Below, one piece after another: positions 30,323 to 44,171 of a DNA stretch of 64,000 nucleotides. Below the pieces are notes generated by a model. It was not told the DNA's origin. It did no database searches and saw nothing but the letters and a program-made list of their open reading frames with translations. The stretch spans positions 1-64,000 of the forward strand of contig NZ_AYMP01000005.1 of the NCBI RefSeq assembly GCF_000633515.1, read 5' to 3'. The stretch comes from Morganella morganii H1r (GTDB lineage Bacteria > Pseudomonadota > Gammaproteobacteria > Enterobacterales > Enterobacteriaceae). How positions within the stretch are numbered: the first letter of the stretch is position 1; each line of letters begins with the position of its first letter. Position numbers and translations under genes: made by a program.

Positions 30323-31483
30323 TTACCCCTTAGTCACTGACTGAAATGCGCGATCCAGATCAGCAATCAAATCGCTGCTGTCCTCAATCCCCGCAGAAAT
30401 ACGTAATAAACTGTCTGAAATTCCCGCTGCATGCCGCGCCTGCTCAGGCATTCCCGCATGTGTCATGGTCGCGGCATGGGAAATCAGTGTTTCCACCCCG
30501 CCCAATGACTCTGCTAGTGTAAAGAGAGACAGGTGAGATAAAAAGCGGGAAATTGCCGCTTCATCACCATTAATGTCAAAACTGAGCATTGCGCCGAATC
30601 CTTTCTGCTGCTTTGCGGCCAGTTCATATCCGGGATGCGTCACCAGTCCCGGATAATACACCTTTTTCACCAGCGGCTGGCGCACCAGATAATCCGCCAG
30701 AATAGCGGCATTTTTTTCCTGTAACGTGATCCTCGGGATCAGGGTGCGGATACCGCGCAGCAGCAGATAGCTGTCAAACGCCCCCAGCGTCACACCGATA
30801 TTATTCGCCCACCACGCCAGTGTTTCGCAGTGTTCCGCGTCTGCGGCGATCACCACACCGGCGACCACATCGGAATGCCCGTTCAGGTATTTGGTACAGG
30901 AATGGATAACAAAATCGGCCCCCAGCGCCAGCGGCTGCTGTAATGCCGGGCTGAGAAATGTGTTATCCGCCGCCACCAGCGCACCGGCCTGATGCGCTTT
31001 TTCACTGACAGCCGCGATATCCGTGATACGCAGCAGCGGGTTGCCCGGTGTTTCAATCAGCACCAGTTTCGGCTTTTCCGCCAGCGCGGCACTGAGTGAC
31101 ACCTCATCATTCATATCCGCAAAGCGGACGGTAAAATGGCCGCGCTGCTGACAACTGTCGAGTAACCGGTAAGTGCCGCCGTAGCAGTCATGCGGGGCCA
31201 CAATCACATCCCCCGGTGACAAAAACACGGTAAACAGCAGATGCAATGCTGACATCCCGCTGCTGGTCACCACCGCCCCGGCGCCGCCTTCCAGCTCAGC
31301 CAGTGTGCGCCCGGTGATATCCCGGCCCGGATTGCCGCGCCGAGAATAGTCATGCTCACGCGGGCTGCCGAAAGCCGGAAAATTGTAAGTCGATGAGAGA
31401 TACACCGGCGGTATGACACAGCCGAATTGGGTCTCTTCATTGAGTCCGTTATGAATTGCCGCTGTCGCGGGTTTACGTGCCAT
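30323..31483 (-). CDS. metB: Cystathionine gamma-synthase MetB
   Basis: PLP enzyme condensing O-succinylhomoserine and cysteine. The PLP lysine lies in HSCTKYLNGHSDV, with SSTYNFPAFG and YSRRGNP substrate segments. The ATG at 31483 (GGAAAGAGG upstream) gives 386 aa, identical to E. coli length; a start 13 codons upstream is rejected. First gene of metBL, divergent from metJ. Confidence 0.97.
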   Translation of the reverse strand: MARKPATAAIHNGLNEETQFGCVIPPVYLSSTYNFPAFGSPREHDYSRRGNPGRDITGRTLAELEGGAGAVVTSSGMSALHLLFTVFLSPGDVIVAPHDCYGGTYRLLDSCQQRGHFTVRFADMNDEVSLSAALAEKPKLVLIETPGNPLLRITDIAAVSEKAHQAGALVAADNTFLSPALQQPLALGADFVIHSCTKYLNGHSDVVAGVVIAADAEHCETLAWWANNIGVTLGAFDSYLLLRGIRTLIPRITLQEKNAAILADYLVRQPLVKKVYYPGLVTHPGYELAAKQQKGFGAMLSFDINGDEAAISRFLSHLSLFTLAESLGGVETLISHAATMTHAGMPEQARHAAGISDSLLRISAGIEDSSDLIADLDRAFQSVTKG

Positions 31484-31537
31484 ACCTCTTTCCCTGTCAG
31501 TCACTGAACGAGTTATCAGCATATCCGTGGTTCATTT

Positions 31538-31561
31538 AGCCGTCAATATGTCTGGACATCC
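31538..31561. promoter_or_regulatory. MetJ operator between metB and metJ
   Basis: Three adjacent 8-bp Met-box-like units AGCCGTCA, ATATGTCT and GGACATCC, with partial continuation to the right. The position between divergent metJ and metB matches the E. coli metJB operator. Confidence 0.8.
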
Positions 31562-31666
31562 ATCCTGCTTTACGGTTATATATACAAGTGGGATAATATC
31601 GGTATCTGTCAGGTACATTTCTGTACCCGGCACCTCCTCAAACTGACTAAGATAACAAGGTAATCC

Positions 31667-31984
31667 ATGGCTGAATGGAATGGCGAATATATCAGCCCTT
31701 ATGCTGAGCATGGCAAGAAAAGTGAGCAGGTAAAGAAGATTACAGTTTCTATCCCGTTGAAAGTGCTTAAAATTTTAACGGATGAGCGTACACGCCGCCA
31801 GGTGAATAACCTGCGTCATGCCACCAATAGCGAACTGTTATGTGAAGCATTTCTGCATGCTTTTACCGGACAGCCACTGCCCGATGATGATGATCTGCGC
31901 AAAGAACGCAGTGATGAAATCCCGGAAGTGGCAAAAGAAATTATGCGCCAGCATGGGGTCGACCCGGATACGTGGGAATATTGA
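31667..31984 (+). CDS. metJ: Methionine repressor MetJ
   Basis: Ribbon-helix-helix repressor using SAM as corepressor. The DNA-contacting strand [15 protein letters not shown] and helix [19 protein letters not shown] are as in E. coli; 105 aa. It should control its own promoter, metBL and metF in this window. Confidence 0.98.
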   Translation: MAEWNGEYISPYAEHGKKSEQVKKITVSIPLKVLKILTDERTRRQVNNLRHATNSELLCEAFLHAFTGQPLPDDDDLRKERSDEIPEVAKEIMRQHGVDPDTWEY

Positions 31985-32029
31985 GCTTTATCCGCGTGTT
32001 ATACGACTTATTAACCCGGAAACAGACAT

Positions 32030-32072
32030 AAAAAAACGCCCTGTGAAATATTTTCATTCAGGGCGTTTTTTA
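32030..32072. terminator. Bidirectional terminator between metJ and rpmE
   Basis: AAAAAACGCCCTG pairs with CAGGGCGTTTTTT around an AT-rich loop, with A- and T-tracts on both sides, between two convergent genes. Confidence 0.9.
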
Positions 32073-32104
32073 TGGAACAAAGCGCGGCATGCCGCGCAGT
32101 GCCA

Positions 32105-32320
32105 TTATTTCTTCGCAGAAGGAACGCTGAAGCGTTTGTTGAAGCGATCAACACGGCCGCCGCTTGCAACGTCACGCTGTTTACCGGTGTAGAACGGGTG
32201 GCATTCGCCGCACACGTCCAGGTTCAGGTTGTGACCTGCGGTAGAGTTAATTTTCATTACATTGCCGCAAGAGCAGGTTGCAGTGATTTCTGCGTAGTCT
32301 GGGTGAATACCTTTTTTCAT
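32105..32320 (-). CDS. rpmE: 50S ribosomal protein L31, zinc-binding type
   Basis: 71 aa. Contains the four cysteines of the zinc-binding (RpmE, not RpmE2) form: CSCG near residues 16-18 and CGEC near 37-40. The basic N-terminus MKKGIHPDY and C-terminal [10 protein letters not shown] are standard. Divergent from priA, as in E. coli. The 303-bp gap to priA (32321-32623) holds both promoters and no other gene that I can see. Confidence 0.98.
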   Translation of the reverse strand: MKKGIHPDYAEITATCSCGNVMKINSTAGHNLNLDVCGECHPFYTGKQRDVASGGRVDRFNKRFSVPSAKK

Positions 32321-32545
32321 GGGAAAACCTCGGTTAAGGCCGTGTCGCTATCCGGGCCTTTTTGCCGGACACCACACGTCGTGTTGATGATAAGTTATCG
32401 GTGGTATTTTAATTACCAAAGGCGGCGGATCATACAGAAAATCCCTGAACCATGCAATGAAATCCGCTGTCTTTTCGTGGTATTCTGGATCCCGCATTGC
32501 GGATAATTTCCCTGTTTTTACCGGGGAAAAGCTGAAATCCGGTGA

Positions 32546-34825
<2,280 letters not shown>

Positions 34826-34950
34826 GACTGACGCCTTACTGAAAGTGCGTGTCGTCTCAAAAAATTGAGATAACTCACAGTTTTATGCAAACCAGGTAAC
34901 AGATTAATTTTACAAAGGGCTTAGAATAGCCGTTAATAGAATGATTAATA

Positions 34951-34990
34951 AACCGTCTGAATTTCACTTAAGAAGCTCAGGCGGTTTTTC
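34951..34990 (+). terminator. Rho-independent terminator after priA
   Basis: AACCGTCTGA pairs with TCAGGCGGTT (one G-T pair) around a 16-nt loop, followed by TTT. It lies between priA and the cytR promoter. Confidence 0.75.
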
Positions 34991-35073
34991 ACAGGCATGT
35001 GAAAAATACAGCGGACCATAATGATCACAAAAACCGCGCAATCGATACACTTACAGGGTAACCAAAGGAATTA

Positions 35074-36105
35074 ATGATGGAACCACGCCGCAACGATACC
35101 GGCGCGACAATGAAAGATGTCGCCAGAGCCGCGGGCGTCTCAACCGCGACCGTGTCGCGGACACTGATGAACCCGGAGAAAGTGTCCGTGCAGACACGGC
35201 AGAAAGTGGAGAATGCTGTTCTGGAAGTGGGATATTACCCGCATAATCTGTCCAGGGGGATGAAACGTAATGAATCCCGCACCATTCTGGTGATTGTGCC
35301 GGATATCGGCGATCCGTTTTTTACCGATATTATTGTCGGTATTGAGGAAGTGGCCGCCAAACACGGCTATCTGGTGCTGATCGGCGACTGCCGTTATCAG
35401 CACAAGCCGGAACACACCTTTGTGAATCTGATTGTTACCAAACAAATTGACGGTATGGTGCTGCTCGGCTCCGATGTGCCGTTTGACAGCCGCCATGATG
35501 AACAGCGCCACTTCCCGCCGATGGTGATGGCTAACGAGTTTGCCCCGGAGCTGGAGCTGCCGACGGTCAATATTGATAACCTGACCGCCGCCTTTAATGC
35601 CACACATTACTTACAGTCACTCGGACACACCCGTATCGCCTGTATTTCCGGGCCGGAAGCGCTGCCGTTATGTCAGTACCGTATCGAGGGGTATATTCAG
35701 GCTATGCGCCGCATGGGAATGCCGGTGCGGGAAGAGTATCTGGTGCGCGGTGATTTTACCCACGAGAGCGGTGCGGAATGTGCCGCACAGCTGCTGGCAC
35801 TGCCGGAACCGCCGACGGCCATTTTCTGCCATAACGATATTATGGCGATCGGCGTACTCTGGGCGGCCAGAAAACAGGGACTGACACTGCCGCAGGATCT
35901 CTCGGTTGTCGGTTTCGATGATTTACCGGCTGCGCAATACTGTTCGCCGACCCTGACGACTATTGCACAACCCCGCTATGAAATCGGCCGTCAGTCTTTT
36001 TTACTGCTGCTGGAACAGTTGCAGGGACACACCGTGGCAAAAGGTTCGCGCCTGCTGGATTCTGATTTAATCATCAGAGAAAGTGCCTGCGCGCCTAAAA
36101 GCTAG
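35074..36105 (+). CDS. cytR: LacI-family regulator CytR
   Basis: Represses nucleoside uptake and catabolism genes together with CRP; cytidine is the inducer. The N-terminal HTH ATMKDVARAAGVSTATVSRT and hinge are followed by a periplasmic-binding-protein-like domain (ILVIVPDIGDPFF). 343 aa (E. coli 341). A GGA ribosome binding site precedes two consecutive ATGs; the first is used. It lies between priA and ftsN as in E. coli. Confidence 0.96.
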   Translation: MMEPRRNDTGATMKDVARAAGVSTATVSRTLMNPEKVSVQTRQKVENAVLEVGYYPHNLSRGMKRNESRTILVIVPDIGDPFFTDIIVGIEEVAAKHGYLVLIGDCRYQHKPEHTFVNLIVTKQIDGMVLLGSDVPFDSRHDEQRHFPPMVMANEFAPELELPTVNIDNLTAAFNATHYLQSLGHTRIACISGPEALPLCQYRIEGYIQAMRRMGMPVREEYLVRGDFTHESGAECAAQLLALPEPPTAIFCHNDIMAIGVLWAARKQGLTLPQDLSVVGFDDLPAAQYCSPTLTTIAQPRYEIGRQSFLLLLEQLQGHTVAKGSRLLDSDLIIRESACAPKS

Positions 36106-36182
36106 GCAAAAACCGTAAGGTTAAGTAACATATAACGCTGAATAAGATGTTTCCTTAACCGACTTATTAGTGAATTGAAACA

Positions 36183-36989
36183 GTGGCACAACGAGATTAT
36201 GTGGGACGCGGACGCTCTGCGCCGCGTAAAAAAAGTAAATCACGGAAGAAAAGTCAGGCGAAAGGCCTGCCGTTCACCACATTGGTGATCGCCGTGGCAC
36301 TGGTGGTCGTTTTTGTCGGCGGCCTGTTCTATCTGGTCCATAACAAAAAAAGTCAGACCGCTTCTGACAACATCATTCCGCCTGCACATCAGCAGAGTAC
36401 CGGCAACGGGCTCCCGCCGATCCCGGAAGAGCGCTGGCGTTATATCAAAGAGCTGGAAAACCGCGAAGCCGGGGTACCGGAACAGTATTACGCCAACCCG
36501 CAGACACCGGCTAACCGCATTGACCCGGGTGCCAGACTGACCCCGGAACAGCGGCAGCTGCTGGAGCAGATGCAGTCTGATATGCAGCAGGCACCGGTTC
36601 AGTTGCAGGAAGTACCGGCAAACGGCACTGTTCCGCGTTCTCAGGTCGTGGTTACCGGTCAGGATCCGCAGCTGCGTATGCAGCCGGAAACCCGTGCTGC
36701 ACCACAACCGGCGGAAAAACCGGCTGAGAAACCAAAGCCGGTGCAGGAAAAACCGCAGGCCGCACCTGAACGCTGGTTAGTCCAGTGCGGATCATTCCGT
36801 GAAAATGGTCAGGCTGAGGAAGTCCGCGCCGGTCTCGCCTTCTCCGGTATCGAAAGCCGCGTCTCACAGGGTGGCGGCTGGTATCGGGTGATGCTCGGCC
36901 CGTATGAAAAATCCGCCGCGCAATCGGTGAAAAGCCGTGCCGCTGATGCCGGCGTAACAAATTGTATTCTTCGCGCCGCCGGGGGTTGA
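36183..36989 (+). CDS. ftsN: Cell division protein FtsN
   Basis: Triggers septal peptidoglycan synthesis through FtsA and FtsQLB-FtsWI. It has a basic cytoplasmic N-terminus (MAQRDYVGRGRSAPRKKSKS), a transmembrane helix at about residues 31-52, periplasmic Gln/Pro/Lys-rich linker sequence, and a C-terminal SPOR domain (WLVQCGSFRENGQAEEVRAG to the end). GTG start as in E. coli; 268 aa, shorter than E. coli (319) because of a shorter linker. Confidence 0.95.
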   Translation: MAQRDYVGRGRSAPRKKSKSRKKSQAKGLPFTTLVIAVALVVVFVGGLFYLVHNKKSQTASDNIIPPAHQQSTGNGLPPIPEERWRYIKELENREAGVPEQYYANPQTPANRIDPGARLTPEQRQLLEQMQSDMQQAPVQLQEVPANGTVPRSQVVVTGQDPQLRMQPETRAAPQPAEKPAEKPKPVQEKPQAAPERWLVQCGSFRENGQAEEVRAGLAFSGIESRVSQGGGWYRVMLGPYEKSAAQSVKSRAADAGVTNCILRAAGG

Positions 36990-37013
36990 AATCCTTCAGC
37001 CCTCCCCCCATAT
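36984..37013 (+). promoter_or_regulatory. Sigma-32-type heat shock promoter of hslVU
   Basis: GGTTGAAA (36984-36991) and CCCCATAT (37006-37013), with 14 bp between TTGAAA and CCCCAT, match the heat-shock consensus CTTGAAA / CCCATNT. The -35 element overlaps the ftsN stop codon, and hslV starts 77 bp downstream. Confidence 0.75.
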
Positions 37014-37089
37014 CTGAAGTTAATTCTGTGCCGCTGGGAATATACCCGGCGGCCTCTCTCCATCCTTTAGCACAACCAGGGGCTGACTC

Positions 37090-37620
37090 ATGACAACAAT
37101 CGTAAGTGTTCGCCGTAATGGCCAGGTCGTAATTGGTGGTGATGGGCAGGCGACAATGGGTAATACCGTCATGAAAGGTAATGTCCGCAAAGTCCGCCGC
37201 CTCTATCACGACAAAGTCATTGCCGGTTTCGCCGGCGGCACCGCGGATGCCTTTACCCTCTTTGAACTGTTTGAACGCAAGCTTGAACTTCATCAGGGAC
37301 ACCTGACAAAAGCTGCCGTTGAGCTCGCCAAAGACTGGCGTACCGACCGCATGCTGCGCAAACTGGAAGCCCTGCTGGCCGTTGCCGATGAAACCGCATC
37401 GCTGATTATTACCGGTCAGGGGGATGTCGTTCAGCCTGAAAATGATCTGATTGCCATTGGTTCCGGCGGCCCGTACGCCCAGGCAGCAGCCCGCGCCATG
37501 CTGGAAAACACCGATCTGAGTGCCCGTGAAATCGCGGAGCGCGCACTGACTATTGCCGGTGATATCTGTATCTACACCAACCACAATCTGAATTTTGAAG
37601 AATTACCTTCAAAAGCATAA
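37090..37620 (+). CDS. hslV: ATP-dependent protease proteolytic subunit HslV
   Basis: Threonine peptidase of the HslUV (ClpQY) complex. After Met removal the catalytic Thr is the N-terminus ([20 protein letters not shown]), with GNVRKVRRL and the [13 protein letters not shown] segment as in E. coli. 176 aa. First in hslVU, 11 bp from hslU. Confidence 0.98.
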   Translation: MTTIVSVRRNGQVVIGGDGQATMGNTVMKGNVRKVRRLYHDKVIAGFAGGTADAFTLFELFERKLELHQGHLTKAAVELAKDWRTDRMLRKLEALLAVADETASLIITGQGDVVQPENDLIAIGSGGPYAQAAARAMLENTDLSAREIAERALTIAGDICIYTNHNLNFEELPSKA

Positions 37621-37631
37621 GGATCGACGTT

Positions 37632-38966
37632 ATGTCCGAAATGACTCCACGCGAAATTGTCAGCGAACTCGATAACCATATTATCGGCCAGGATAAAGCC
37701 AAACGCGCTGTCGCCATCGCACTGCGTAACCGCTGGCGCCGTATGCAGCTCAATGAAGAGCTGCGCCACGAGGTCACCCCGAAAAATATTCTGATGATTG
37801 GCCCGACCGGTGTCGGTAAAACGGAAATTGCCCGTCGTCTCGCCAAACTGGCCAATGCGCCGTTTATCAAAGTCGAAGCCACCAAATTCACCGAAGTGGG
37901 TTATGTCGGTAAAGAAGTGGACTCCATTATCCGCGATCTGACGGATTCTGCCGTGAAAATGGTGCGCCTGCAGTCTATCGAGAAAAACCGTTTCCGTGCT
38001 GAGGAAATGGCCGAAGAACGCATTCTCGATGTGCTGATCCCGCCGGCAAAAAATAACTGGGGTCAGACTGACACCCAGGCAGAGCCGTCAGCTACCCGCC
38101 AGGCATTCCGCAAAAAACTGCGCGAAGGCCAGCTCGATGATAAAGACATTGAAATTGAAGTGTCTGCCGCACCAATGGGTGTGGAAATCATGGCTCCTCC
38201 GGGCATGGAAGAGATGACCAGCCAGTTACAGTCCATGTTCCAGAACCTGGCCGGGCAGAAACAAAAACCACGCAAAATGAAGATCAAAGAGGCCTTCAAA
38301 CTGCTGATTGAGGAAGAAGCCGCCAAACTGGTGAATCCGGAAGAGCTGAAAGAGCAGGCGATTGAAGCGGTTGAACAGCACGGTATCGTGTTTATCGATG
38401 AATTCGATAAAATCTGTAAGCGCGGCGGCCAGTCCTCCGGGCCGGACGTATCCCGTGAGGGGGTTCAGCGCGACCTGCTGCCGCTGATTGAAGGCTGCAC
38501 GGTCTCCACCAAGCACGGTATGGTGAAAACCGACCATATCCTGTTTATCGCCTCCGGCGCATTCCAGGTTTCCAGCCCGTCAGATCTGATCCCGGAATTA
38601 CAGGGTCGTCTGCCTATCCGTGTGGAATTACAGGCACTGACCACTGAAGATTTCGAGCGCATCCTGACCGAGCCGAACGCCTCACTGACCGTTCAGTACA
38701 AAGCACTGATGGCTACCGAAGGTGTGGATATTTCCTTCACCGCTGACGGCATCCGTAAAATTGCGGAATCCGCATGGCAGGTCAACGAAACCACCGAAAA
38801 TATCGGTGCCCGTCGTTTACACACGGTGCTGGAACGATTAATGGAAGAAATTTCTTATGACGCCAGTGAAAAACAGGGTCAATCCATTGAGATCAATGCG
38901 GAATATGTGAAAGATCATCTGGATCAGCTCGTGGCTGATGAAGATTTAAGTCGCTTTATTCTGTAA
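37632..38966 (+). CDS. hslU: ATP-dependent protease ATPase subunit HslU
   Basis: AAA+ unfoldase for HslV. Walker [16 protein letters not shown], pore loop GYVGKEVDS, an intermediate (I) domain at about residues 110-245, Walker [10 protein letters not shown], and a C-terminal tail (LSRFIL) that inserts into HslV. 444 aa, near E. coli length (443). Confidence 0.98.
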   Translation: MSEMTPREIVSELDNHIIGQDKAKRAVAIALRNRWRRMQLNEELRHEVTPKNILMIGPTGVGKTEIARRLAKLANAPFIKVEATKFTEVGYVGKEVDSIIRDLTDSAVKMVRLQSIEKNRFRAEEMAEERILDVLIPPAKNNWGQTDTQAEPSATRQAFRKKLREGQLDDKDIEIEVSAAPMGVEIMAPPGMEEMTSQLQSMFQNLAGQKQKPRKMKIKEAFKLLIEEEAAKLVNPEELKEQAIEAVEQHGIVFIDEFDKICKRGGQSSGPDVSREGVQRDLLPLIEGCTVSTKHGMVKTDHILFIASGAFQVSSPSDLIPELQGRLPIRVELQALTTEDFERILTEPNASLTVQYKALMATEGVDISFTADGIRKIAESAWQVNETTENIGARRLHTVLERLMEEISYDASEKQGQSIEINAEYVKDHLDQLVADEDLSRFIL

Positions 38967-38995
38967 TTCGATAATAATCAGACATAATATTATTC

Positions 38996-39042
38996 AGACT
39001 GCACGGGTATCATCCGCCCGGCAGTCTGCGTTATTATTTTTT
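38996..39042 (+). terminator. Rho-independent terminator after hslU
   Basis: CAGACTGC pairs with GCAGTCTG, with an inner CGGG/CCCG helix, followed by GTTATTATTTTTTG. Confidence 0.8.
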
Positions 39043-39080
39043 GTCGTTATTATTACATTCTGAAAAGTAAGCGAGTTTCA

Positions 39081-40010
39081 ATGTCAGTCACCCCTTCACC
39101 GGCCATCAGCCGTACCCAAGCCTGGCTGGAAAGCCTGCGGCCCAAAACATTACCTCTCGGGGTGATCGCGATTATTACCGGTTCCGCGCTGGCTTACTGG
39201 ACCGGTCACTTTAAATTCCCTGTTGCCCTGCTCGCCCTTATCACCACCGGGATTCTGCAGATCCTGTCGAATCTGGCCAATGACTACGGCGATGCGGTAA
39301 AAGGTACCGATACCGAAGCGCGTCTCGGGCCGCTGCGCGGTATGCAAAAAGGTGTGATCACTGCCGCCCAGATGAAAAAGGCGCTGATTCTGACCGTCAC
39401 GCTCGCCTGTCTGTCCGGACTGGCTCTGATTATTGTCGCCTGCGAGAAACCGGAAGATATTATCGGCTTCCTGGGGTTAGGTGTGGCGGCGATTATCGCT
39501 GCAATCACCTATACGGTCGGGAAAAAACCCTACGGCTACCTCGGGCTGGGTGATATTTCTGTTCTGATCTTTTTCGGCTGGCTGAGCGTGATAGGCACCT
39601 ATTACCTGCAGGCCGGTTTTTTCAGCCCGCTGACCATTCTGCCCGCGACCGCCTGCGGACTGCTGTCTGTTGCGGTGCTGAATATCAATAATATGCGCGA
39701 TATCGAAAATGATATCCTGACCGGGAAAAATACCCTGGCCGTCCGCCTCGGCCCGCAGAAATCCCGCTATTACCACGCCACCGTGATCACGGCGGCGTTC
39801 CTGTGCCTGGTGCTTTTTACCCTGCTCTATCTGCACGGCTGGTACAGCTGGCTGTTCCTGCTCTCCGCACCGGTACTGTTTATGCATATCAGACGTGTGC
39901 TGGGTGACATGACCGCCACGGGAATGCGCCCGCTGCTGGAACAGATGGTGAAAGCCGCACTGCTGGTCAATATCCTGTTTTCCGCAGGGCTTATCTGCCA
40001 GCGCCTGTAA
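39081..40010 (+). CDS. menA: 1,4-dihydroxy-2-naphthoate octaprenyltransferase MenA
   Basis: UbiA-superfamily membrane enzyme that attaches the polyprenyl chain in menaquinone synthesis. The aspartate-rich motifs NDYGDAVKGTDTEARLG and NNMRDIENDILTGKNT are both present, with about nine hydrophobic helices. 309 aa (E. coli 308). Between hslU and rraA as in E. coli. Confidence 0.96.
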   Translation: MSVTPSPAISRTQAWLESLRPKTLPLGVIAIITGSALAYWTGHFKFPVALLALITTGILQILSNLANDYGDAVKGTDTEARLGPLRGMQKGVITAAQMKKALILTVTLACLSGLALIIVACEKPEDIIGFLGLGVAAIIAAITYTVGKKPYGYLGLGDISVLIFFGWLSVIGTYYLQAGFFSPLTILPATACGLLSVAVLNINNMRDIENDILTGKNTLAVRLGPQKSRYYHATVITAAFLCLVLFTLLYLHGWYSWLFLLSAPVLFMHIRRVLGDMTATGMRPLLEQMVKAALLVNILFSAGLICQRL

Positions 40011-40136
40011 CCGGGAATACGCTGAAATCTGCCGCTTTCTTGATTCAGATCGGAAAGCGGTCGCTGTTGATTTTGCAAACAACGGTGCGAAGGGGCTATA
40101 CTGACTGTATCCGGCAGCAACCAGACGTAAAATCCT

Positions 40137-40670
40137 ATGAAAAATGATACCTTCGACACCTCCGAACTTTGTGACATTTACCAGGAAAATGTGAATGTCG
40201 TTGAACCCCTGTTTTCCAACTTCGGGGGCTGTTCATCGTTTGCGGGGCAAATCACCACCGTAAAATGCTTTGAAGATAACGGACTGCTCTTTGATCTCCT
40301 GGAAGAAGAGGGAGAGGGCCGTATTCTGCTCGTTGACGGGGGCGGGTCTGTCCGCCGCGCACTGGTTGACGCGGAACTCGCGGCACTGGCAGTGCAGAGC
40401 GGCTGGGAAGGTATTGTGGTGTACGGTGCGGTGCGTCAGGTGGACGACCTGGCAGAAATGGATATCGGTATTCAGGCCATGGCCGCCATTCCGGCAGGCT
40501 GCGGTTCAGAAGGTATCGGTGACAGTGATATCCGCGTGAATTTCGGCGGTGTGACATTCTTCTCCGGCGATTATCTGTATGCGGATAATACCGGGATTAT
40601 CCTGTCTGATATCCCGCTGACCCTGCCGGAAGAAAATGATGACGATGAAGATGAGCTGACCGAAGCGTAA
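40137..40670 (+). CDS. rraA: Ribonuclease E activity regulator RraA
   Basis: Binds RNase E and modulates mRNA decay. The family core [19 protein letters not shown] and [20 protein letters not shown] is highly conserved with E. coli. 177 aa against 161 because of an extended acidic tail ([12 protein letters not shown]). Ends at a strong terminator. Confidence 0.96.
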   Translation: MKNDTFDTSELCDIYQENVNVVEPLFSNFGGCSSFAGQITTVKCFEDNGLLFDLLEEEGEGRILLVDGGGSVRRALVDAELAALAVQSGWEGIVVYGAVRQVDDLAEMDIGIQAMAAIPAGCGSEGIGDSDIRVNFGGVTFFSGDYLYADNTGIILSDIPLTLPEENDDDEDELTEA

Positions 40671-40694
40671 TCCTCATCAGATACACAGACAGCA

Positions 40695-40718
40695 AAAAGG
40701 GCGGATATCCGCCCTTTT
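40695..40718. terminator. Terminator after rraA
   Basis: AAAAGGGCGGAT pairs with ATCCGCCCTTTT as a perfect palindrome, with A/T flanks on both sides. Confidence 0.85.
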
Positions 40719-40819
40719 GTCGTTATGACGCCATATAAAACCGCATCACACTCAATCAGTTATTTGCAGTAAGGCGGACGAATGAAGTCAGCACCACAGA
40801 ACAATACCCGTATTACGCT

Positions 40820-40932
40820 AAATCATTCGTTCTGTGGCAAGAGGCGGTGAAGCGAAGAGCTCCGGGAGCATACATCAGTATGTGACCGGGGAGCTGAGCG
40901 AAACCAACACAGCCACAGGGCGAAGGATGACG
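40820..40932. repeat. Dispersed palindromic intergenic repeat, single divergent copy
   Basis: Resembles the three tandem units at 53565-53924: shared landmarks are TTCTGTGGCAAG (TTTGTGGCAAG there), CATACATCAGTATGTGACCG, AACACAGCCACAGG and GAAGGATGACG. It runs up to the zapB stop codon. Internal CATAC/GTATG pairing gives a stem-loop. Confidence 0.75.
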
Positions 40933-40938
40933 TGTAAT

Positions 40939-41181
40939 TTACTGGACGTCGTCCATCTTACCCAGCAAAGCCCGCAGACGCTCCTGCCAGCCTGCCTGCT
41001 CCTGCTTCAGCTGCTCGTTTTCACGCACCAGTGACTCACGGGCACCGGCGGCATTCTGCACTTCGCGGTTCAGGTTGTTGTTCGTTTCTTTTAATTCGTC
41101 GATTTCCATCTGTAACAGGGTGATGGTGTCGATAGCCTGCTGGACTTTTGCTTCCAGCTTTTCAAATACTTCAAATGACAT
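40939..41181 (-). CDS. zapB: Cell division coiled-coil protein ZapB
   Basis: Short coiled-coil protein that bridges the Z-ring and the Ter region via ZapA and Mat[21 protein letters not shown] is almost identical to E. coli; the whole protein (80 aa) is a heptad-type helix ending in [12 protein letters not shown]. The ATG at 41181 has an AGGAGG ribosome binding site; a longer frame upstream lacks support. Confidence 0.96.
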   Translation of the reverse strand: MSFEVFEKLEAKVQQAIDTITLLQMEIDELKETNNNLNREVQNAAGARESLVRENEQLKQEQAGWQERLRALLGKMDDVQ

Positions 41182-41371
41182 CTTGCGTCCTCCTTGTAAG
41201 CGATGCTCTGATTGTAAGTAGGTGTTATCAATGTGTCCAGTCACATCACGTGTATTCCCCATAATGCCGCAGAATAAAATCCGGCAATTATCAGCCTGAA
41301 TGTTGCATCCCTGTTACAGAATATGCGAAATCGCTCAATTTGTTGACGCGATCCACAGTTTTTGATTTCGT

Positions 41372-41424
41372 TATTTCTCGTTTCCGAACATTAACGATAA
41401 ATTCACACTCAGACATATGTCTGA
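41372..41424 (+). promoter_or_regulatory. glpFK control region: GlpR-like operator and a perfect palindrome
   Basis: TATTTCTCGTTTCCGAACAT (about 41372-41391) resembles the E. coli GlpR operator core (TTCTCG...CGAACA). CAGACATATGTCTG (41410-41423) is a perfect palindrome of unknown role. The rest of the 315-bp zapB-glpF gap shows no gene. Confidence 0.5.
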
Positions 41425-41496
41425 TACACGAAGAACATCATTTGTTAATAATTCACACTTATTTCACCCTAATTTTGCACTATCAGGATTGATACT

Positions 41497-42315
41497 ATGA
41501 GTCTAATAAAATCTCCGACCCTCTTCGGACAATGTCTTTCCGAATTCCTGGGTACAGCTCTGCTGGTCTTCTTTGGTTTAGGCTGTGTGGCTGCGGTTCG
41601 TATTGCCGGCGCACAACTGGGATTATGGGAGATAAGTGTCATCTGGGGCCTGGGCGTGGCACTGGCGGTGTATCTGACTGCCGGGATCTCCGGCGCGCAT
41701 CTCAACCCGGCGGTCACACTTGCTCTCTGGCTGTTTGCCTGCTTTGATCGCCGCAAAGTTATTCCGTATATCGCGGCACAATTTCTCGGCGGATTTGCTG
41801 CCGCAGCACTGGTGTATTCAATGTATTACAATGTATTTCTTGATTATGACCAGGTGCATCATATTGTGCGCGGCTCACCGGAAAGCCTCTTTACTGCCGG
41901 GGTATTCTCCACCTATCCTGCAGCAGCCGTCAGCGTGGGTCAGGCGTTCTTTATCGAAGTGGTAATCGCCGCCATCCTGGTCTGCCTTATCCTGGCACTC
42001 ACTGATGACGGCAACGGCGTACCGCGCGGCCCGCTGGCACCGCTGCTGATTGGCCTGCTGATTGCGGTTATCGGCGGCTCCTTCGGTCCGCTGACCGGAT
42101 TCGCCCTTAACCCTGCCCGTGACTTCGGCCCGAAAGTGGTTGCATACCTCGCAGGCTGGGGAGATATCGCCTTCACCGGCGGGCGTGATATCCCGTATTT
42201 CCTGGTACCGATGTTTGCGCCGGTCGCCGGCGGGTTACTCGGTGCATTCGGCTACCGCAAACTGATCGGGCGTCATCTGCCGTGTGAAGTGTGTGATACC
42301 GGAGACGAAAAATAA
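41497..42315 (+). CDS. glpF: Glycerol facilitator GlpF
   Basis: Aquaglyceroporin for glycerol entry. Six membrane helices plus the two half-helices with HLNPAVT and ALNPARD, the second having the Asp typical of glycerol channels. 272 aa (E. coli 281). First in glpFK; glpX, third in E. coli, is not found here. Confidence 0.96.
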   Translation: MSLIKSPTLFGQCLSEFLGTALLVFFGLGCVAAVRIAGAQLGLWEISVIWGLGVALAVYLTAGISGAHLNPAVTLALWLFACFDRRKVIPYIAAQFLGGFAAAALVYSMYYNVFLDYDQVHHIVRGSPESLFTAGVFSTYPAAAVSVGQAFFIEVVIAAILVCLILALTDDGNGVPRGPLAPLLIGLLIAVIGGSFGPLTGFALNPARDFGPKVVAYLAGWGDIAFTGGRDIPYFLVPMFAPVAGGLLGAFGYRKLIGRHLPCEVCDTGDEK

Positions 42316-43911
<1,596 letters not shown>

Positions 43912-43929
43912 TCCCTCTGAGTTTTACCT

Positions 43930-44015
43930 TTCTGCCGCCGGTTAATACCGGCGGTTTTTTATGCGCGAAAACAACAATTATCACCAGAACGAAAAACCAC
44001 CTCACCCGGTAAAAG
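43930..44015. repeat. 86-bp direct repeat, left copy (contains the glpK terminator)
   Basis: Identical at 83 of 86 positions to 45714-45799 by direct comparison. It includes the glpK terminator: CCGCCGGT / ACCGGCGG stem (43935-43942, 43947-43954) followed by TTTTTT. The two copies bracket the two accessory genes between glpK and glpT. The stretch 44016-44171 after it is AT-rich and presumably holds the cassette promoter. Confidence 0.9.
43935..43960 (+). terminator. Rho-independent terminator after glpK
   Basis: 8-bp GC-rich stem CCGCCGGT / ACCGGCGG with a 4-nt loop and six T residues, 24 bp past the glpK stop. Confidence 0.92.
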
Positions 44016-44171
44016 CCATAGTCAGCCGTGCTGACAATCTTAATGTGACAGAACCTTTTTTATCATTAGTATTCATTTATTATTTCAATGTATAGTATTG
44101 TCACCTGAATATAATTCTACTCTAATGCTGGTTAGTACATTGGATATCTGATTAAAGGATTAAACAGTTAA

